From assembly GCF_001039355.2 (NCBI RefSeq), contig NW_019774491.1, forward strand, positions 16,630-80,629: a DNA stretch of 64,000 nucleotides. The letters are read 5' to 3'. Each line of letters begins with the position of its first letter. Within the stretch, counting starts at the first letter, position 1. The position numbers were made by a program, and so were the translations under genes. Shown here in pieces: positions 60,462 to 64,000 of the stretch. The DNA is from Lingula anatina (lineage: Eukaryota > Brachiopoda > Lingulata > Lingulida > Lingulidae). The notes beneath the pieces are model-generated. The model did not search any database and was not told the origin of the DNA. It saw only the letters and a list, made by a program, of their open reading frames with translations.

Positions 60462-60531
60462 TCCGTCGGCCGGGAAGCGCATCCGGGCCGCCCGGTGGCA
60501 GGCGAGCATTCTACCACTGAACTACCGATGC
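60462..60531 (-). pseudogene. Decayed tRNA-Gly (GCC)
   Basis: Reverse strand begins GCATCGGTAGTTCAGTGGTA and carries CTCGCCTGCCAC with a GCC anticodon, clearly a tRNA-Gly A-box and anticodon arm. Three defects are visible. The anticodon stem has lost a base. The T-loop, which should contain TTCGA, reads TGCGC. The 3' acceptor ends CCGACGG instead of CCGATGC. It is probably a pseudogene or a tRNA-derived repeat head. Confidence 0.8.
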
Positions 60532-60617
60532 GCACATCGTTCAAAGAAATTAAGACATCCGTCGGTCCTCTCCCTCCTTTTCAAACAATGTTGTTGTCAA
60601 ACTCAGCTCAAAGCCAG

Positions 60618-60652
60618 GATCCGGTGGGGCAACACACAGGATCCGGTGGGAC
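60618..60652. repeat. Short tandem repeat (aggatccggtggg)
   Basis: Two near-identical copies about 20 bp apart, shortly before the single N at 60700. Confidence 0.7.
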
Positions 60653-60699
60653 AAAATTGTGAATACAACAAACATATCACAATATTTTTTCAATTCAAT

Positions 60700-60700
60700 N
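60700..60700. other. Single N
   Basis: Lone ambiguous base. Unlike those at 5462 and 47575, no duplicated flanks are visible around it. Confidence 0.85.
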
Positions 60701-60900
60701 TGAAGGATAGGTGGTTATACTTTGATTAGATATTTAATAAATCTTTCTGTACTTGTACTCAATGAAAAAGGAATTTGTTATAAAATAATTTGTTTCATGA
60801 TGAAGCTGTATTTTCACACTAAAAATATTAATGAAAAAGAAAGAAATGTTTTTAACTTTACACTTTCTACTTTATATTTGTATATAAATATATATTTCTT

Positions 60901-60991
60901 GGGGGGGAATCGTCCGGGGGGGAATTGTCCTGGGGGGGAATTGTCCGGGGGGAATAGTCCGGGGGGAATTGTCCGGGGGGGAATTGTCCTA
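60901..60991. repeat. G-rich minisatellite
   Basis: About six copies of a 14-16 bp unit ggggggaattgtcc. Open frames across it are a by-product of the repeat. Confidence 0.92.
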
Positions 60992-61378
60992 GAATCATTT
61001 TGCACGTCTCAGTACGCATACAAATCATAAAGTGACACAAGTCCGCCCCCCTCATGGTGGACACTCCCAATAACTCCATATAATCAAGATCTAACAAATT
61101 ACTAGCTTGAAGCAAAGGTCATGAAATTTTGAACTGCTAGGTGAGAATATTATCTGAAACTACTTATACATCTTAACTTTCCATATGTGAATTTTATCAG
61201 AAAAAAGACTACCACTGATAGTATCATGTATAAAAATTAAATATAAAAAAATAAATAAAAAATATAATTAAATATAAAAAAAAACATTTCAGGGACCCGA
61301 TTTACTAACAGCAAAGTTTACATTACAATGTTTTGCACGGAAAAAGTAAATTATGGCATGACTATTAGCATCATTATT

Positions 61379-62556
61379 TTATAGTTTTCCTTTCTTAATT
61401 AATGTACGAGTCATTTTAAATACACTTCTCAACAAATGACCTCGCCCGACAAAAAAGACCTCATCCAACGGTGTGCCCCCAATCCGTTCAATAAAGAAAG
61501 CGTTCACGGCGCTGTTGCTACTTTCTCCATCTTGCAAAGTATGAGCACACTGGTAACTTCCTCCTCCTTCCTTCTTGCTAGAATCTTTCACAACAAACGT
61601 GTCTTGGTCAAAAGTTGCCAGGCTGCTCATGCCCATGTCTGGTTTGTGGCAGTTAATAACGTGGTTGGCGATGAGCACGTGTTCTTCACTGGGACGCGCC
61701 TCGGGAATTCTGTAGTCTGGGAACGGGTCTTCCAGTATATGACAAAGTAAGCGATAACCGCTCGGGGAGGCCCCGATATCTGTGGCGATGTAGGCAGTAA
61801 TGAAATAATCAAAACTTAATAGCAGCAAATTTAGCGCTGTGAATTTTTGAAGTCCTTTCCGTTTCATTGCGCTTATAACCATCACTAAGCCTACGTGGAA
61901 TATAAGCGTGTTGTTATCCGGCAGCTGCTGAACCTTCAGTATCGCCTGAAAAATAGAACAACCAAAAAGATTTTTAAAAGGTGATTAAAAATAAAAATGA
62001 TTGGAAATAACAAATCAAATAAAACGAATAGAAAAGGTTTAGGTGAACGTGGTTATCGTCTTGACAAACAGAAAATCAGAATTGGTAGGCTAGGACCCAA
62101 TAATTACGTCTAAACATTGAACACGTTGAATGGGTCCTGGTTTCTGGGTGCAGGTATATTTAGGTACGCTTGTTATATAAAGAGGAACTATGGATAACAA
62201 AAAACGAGTTCAGAACGGACGCTTACACTAGGAGAGAGAGAGAGAGAGAGAGAGAGACTCACATGAAACATAACAGGTTTCCCCTGTTTATAGATGATGA
62301 TTATTATTCGTCTTCGTAAAGCCTCGACGTCTCCATGAAGCATTGTATGAGTAAACAGCGATCCCACGGAATTCATGGAAATAGCCTGCATTGCTGCTAT
62401 AATAGTTTCAGCTATTTTCCCATAGGGTTCAACCCATCTTCTCATTGTCAGTCCACTCGTTAGGGGTAGACTCGTCCCATTCCGTGTTGCCTTGAGAAGG
62501 GCTAAGGCAGCGAATAGAAATAAGAAGAAAACTAAGATGAGTATCTCTTTCCACAT
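61379..62556 (-). CDS. Unrecognised two-exon membrane-anchored protein
   Basis: Exon 1 is 62263-62556 (ATG at 62556, 98 codons, ending CAT|gtgagt). Exon 2 is 61379-61945 (acceptor ttcag, stop TAA at 61379-61381). The phase 0 join gives 286 aa. The N-terminus MWKEILILVFFLFLFAALAL is a signal anchor, followed by an NGT glycosylation sequon, so a type II membrane or secreted protein is likely. Further visible stretches are MRRWVEPYGKIAETIIAAMQ, LHGDVEALRRR, FDYFITAYIATDIGASP, HVLIANHVINCHKPDMG and FFIERIGGTPLDEVFFVGRG. The exon 1 pattern faintly resembles the start of condensation/acyltransferase-type domains, but no HHxxxDG motif is seen, so no function is assigned. The (TC)n tract directly after the donor is unusual. 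Further exons cannot be excluded. Confidence 0.6.
62231..62257. repeat. (GA)n microsatellite at a splice donor
   Basis: GA run that on the gene strand is (TC)n, starting next to the gtgagt donor (62257-62262) of the unrecognised gene. Confidence 0.93.
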
Positions 62557-63147
62557 TGCAATCTAGATATGTTGAATGCTAATGTTGAGCTTCTTAATGT
62601 TTTTCTACTGGCTTTCTATCATGGACCTCAAATCGGTGTTCCCCCTACTCGCCTTGTAGTCCCTATCAATGTGGTTAGTCGGCCAGCCAATGGAACCAGT
62701 CAAATTGACGCCCACTCTCATGTGACCTTGTCCAGTTACTGTAATAGGAAAGGTAGGTAGAGAGGACAGCTCGGAAATTAAGCCAGATTCGCCAAAAACG
62801 TCAAGGTCAAATAAGCCTAATTATCGGCAATATAAGTTAAAACGTATTAATGGTTCAGAAAAGATAAAGAGTTTTGCTTTTTACTGAGGACTTACGAAAA
62901 TTTGACACACTTAGAGTGCTTAACGAACTTGAATATTTCTTATTTATAATCTTTTAATCGAAATCTATAAACCGAAATTACACCCGAGAAAAGTTGAAAT
63001 GGTTTGAAACGATATCGAGGGGCACCTTATAAACTATTGATAAACTTTGACTTGTGGCTAGTTTTACTTGTGGTAATACGGTGTTTTCCGAATCTTTTGT
63101 TACACTTTTCTATATTTGTAAGTTTTGCAAAAATTGTGTAAAAAAAG

Positions 63148-63440
63148 TACTTATCAAGCATTCAGAGAGTGCAGACCTCCACACACACAACTCAATTTTC
63201 ATTCACATTCTTCTAAATAAACATTTATTAATTAGGTAATTAATTTTGGTTGTCTCAATGCTAATTGATCAGCTAAATGGTCATCATTATTTTTTATTAC
63301 TTTATAAAATAACTGACTACTTAATCACCATCCAAATACAGCCCATTTCTGACCTATCCTGAGTTTTATCAAAATCCCTCCATAACTTTTTGCATCACGA
63401 TGCTACCATATACCAGACAGATAGACGAATAATTGAATTA
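63148..63440 (-). repeat. Interspersed repeat, minus-oriented copy
   Basis: Reverse complement shares the block order of 35684-35899: tctgtctg, then ggattttgataaaa, aggataggtcagaaatg and ggtctgcactctctgaatg. Not assigned to a named family. Confidence 0.7.
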
Positions 63441-63536
63441 TAATTGACCATTGATTAAAAGTAAAAGTCAGGAAGTCAAAGTAAAGTTAACTTCTGCTGT
63501 ACCACACTGCAGGTGCTTCGCAGCGCGGCTGTCAGA

Positions 63537-63773
63537 AGCCTAGGTCCCAACCGAACGTACGGGCTGCTACGTGTGGTCAACGGCCATAAAAATGGGGAAA
63601 ACGTGGGAGTTCGTGCGTGAGGAGCACGTCCATCGTGCGACTTTTGGAGGACGCAAACAGCACGTAGAAACTTTTCACCAATTACTTGATTTCTTCCCTG
63701 CGATCTAGCTACACCTAGCCGGACGCAAGGAACCTAAAAACCGTGCGTCCAAAACGTAGTTGGGACCTAGGCT
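63537..63773. mobile_element. MITE-like element with 15-bp perfect TIRs (family B)
   Basis: agcctaggtcccaac at 63537-63551 is exactly inverted at 63759-63773. The 237-bp interior is GC-richer than its surroundings and has no open frame of note. The sequence aga flanks both sides, a possible 3-bp target duplication. Confidence 0.82.
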
Positions 63774-64000
63774 AGACGCATGGTCATTTTTGGCCCTGTT
63801 GAAAATAAACATTACCCATGGTAAGCAGACCTAATACAAAATCTGTTACACTCTACAACAGATATAACAATAAAATACCAATTTTAGAACACATCATATT
63901 GATATGTCTTGGTGACGTCTCAATATCCACCACAGCCCCAGTGTGTGCGGACACAGTCTGATATGAGGCGTGGCTTCTTGTTAACAAGGCTAGTAAGATA

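Larger units (their letters stand above)
55565..61378. other. Repeat-rich PBRM1 upstream region
   Basis: No coding exon supported. It contains a GC-richer block at 55756-55870, a candidate minus-strand donor near 56454 that could end a non-coding PBRM1 exon, and CT/CA simple repeats near 56982-57020. It also has poly-C repeats at 58140-58430, several MITE-like pieces, a decayed tRNA and a G-rich minisatellite. The PBRM1 promoter should lie here but was not pinned down. Confidence 0.7.
62557..64000. other. Upstream of unrecognised gene; repeats only
   Basis: No coding exon was recognised. It holds the minus-oriented interspersed repeat (63148-63440) and the family B MITE (63537-63773). The remainder is AT-rich. 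Confidence 0.7.

Noticed and set aside
60722-61115. Gly- or Pro-rich open frames over the G-rich tract
   Set aside because: Translations of a minisatellite; no splice or family support.
1-64000. CRISPR arrays, operons or prokaryotic mobile elements
   Set aside because: No regular spacer-repeat arrays or bacterial gene organisation. All well-supported genes are intron-containing eukaryotic genes.

Overview
This is eukaryotic nuclear DNA from an invertebrate. It has intron-rich genes with GT-AG splice sites, AT-rich introns, many microsatellites and short terminal-inverted-repeat elements. The repeats and gene structures would suit a marine lophotrochozoan such as a mollusc, but the species cannot be fixed from the sequence. 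No bacterial or viral genes were seen. The exon models below were built by hand from splice signals, codon phase and similarity to known families.

Layout. (1) 122-12990, minus: the 5' portion of RNF123/KPC1, an E3 ubiquitin ligase with an N-terminal SPRY domain; the C-terminal RING lies beyond the window start. (2) 12991-13646: a 656-bp head-to-head interval, probably a shared bidirectional promoter. (3) 13647-22563, plus: a complete ten-exon Rab GDP dissociation inhibitor of 445 aa. (4) 22564-25089: convergent 3' region. (5) 25090-55546, minus: a complete polybromo-1 (PBRM1/BAF180) gene, 37 coding exons and 1846 aa when one copy of the duplicated block is used, with six bromodomains, two BAH domains, an HMG box, a Pro/Gln/Gly/Met-rich tail and the conserved C-terminal block. 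(6) 55547-64000: repeat-rich flank with a small unrecognised two-exon gene (61379-62556, minus), a decayed tRNA-Gly and several MITE-like elements.

The most consequential observation concerns assembly structure. Three places carry near-identical adjacent copies that meet at a single N or an N-run: 3078-5461/5464-7795 in RNF123, 45036-47574/47679-50171 in PBRM1, and 38815-39164/39381-39729 around a 216-N gap. The copies differ by SNPs, mostly silent where they are coding, and by small indels, as two haplotypes would. In PBRM1, splicing both copies together breaks the reading frame at once, so at most one copy can be used. I read these as unmerged alleles, not gene evolution.

Functionally the three main genes are independent housekeeping genes: ubiquitin-dependent turnover (RNF123), Rab recycling in membrane traffic (GDI), and PBAF chromatin remodelling (PBRM1). 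RNF123 and PBRM1 are both on human 3p21, so their proximity may be a remnant of ancient linkage.
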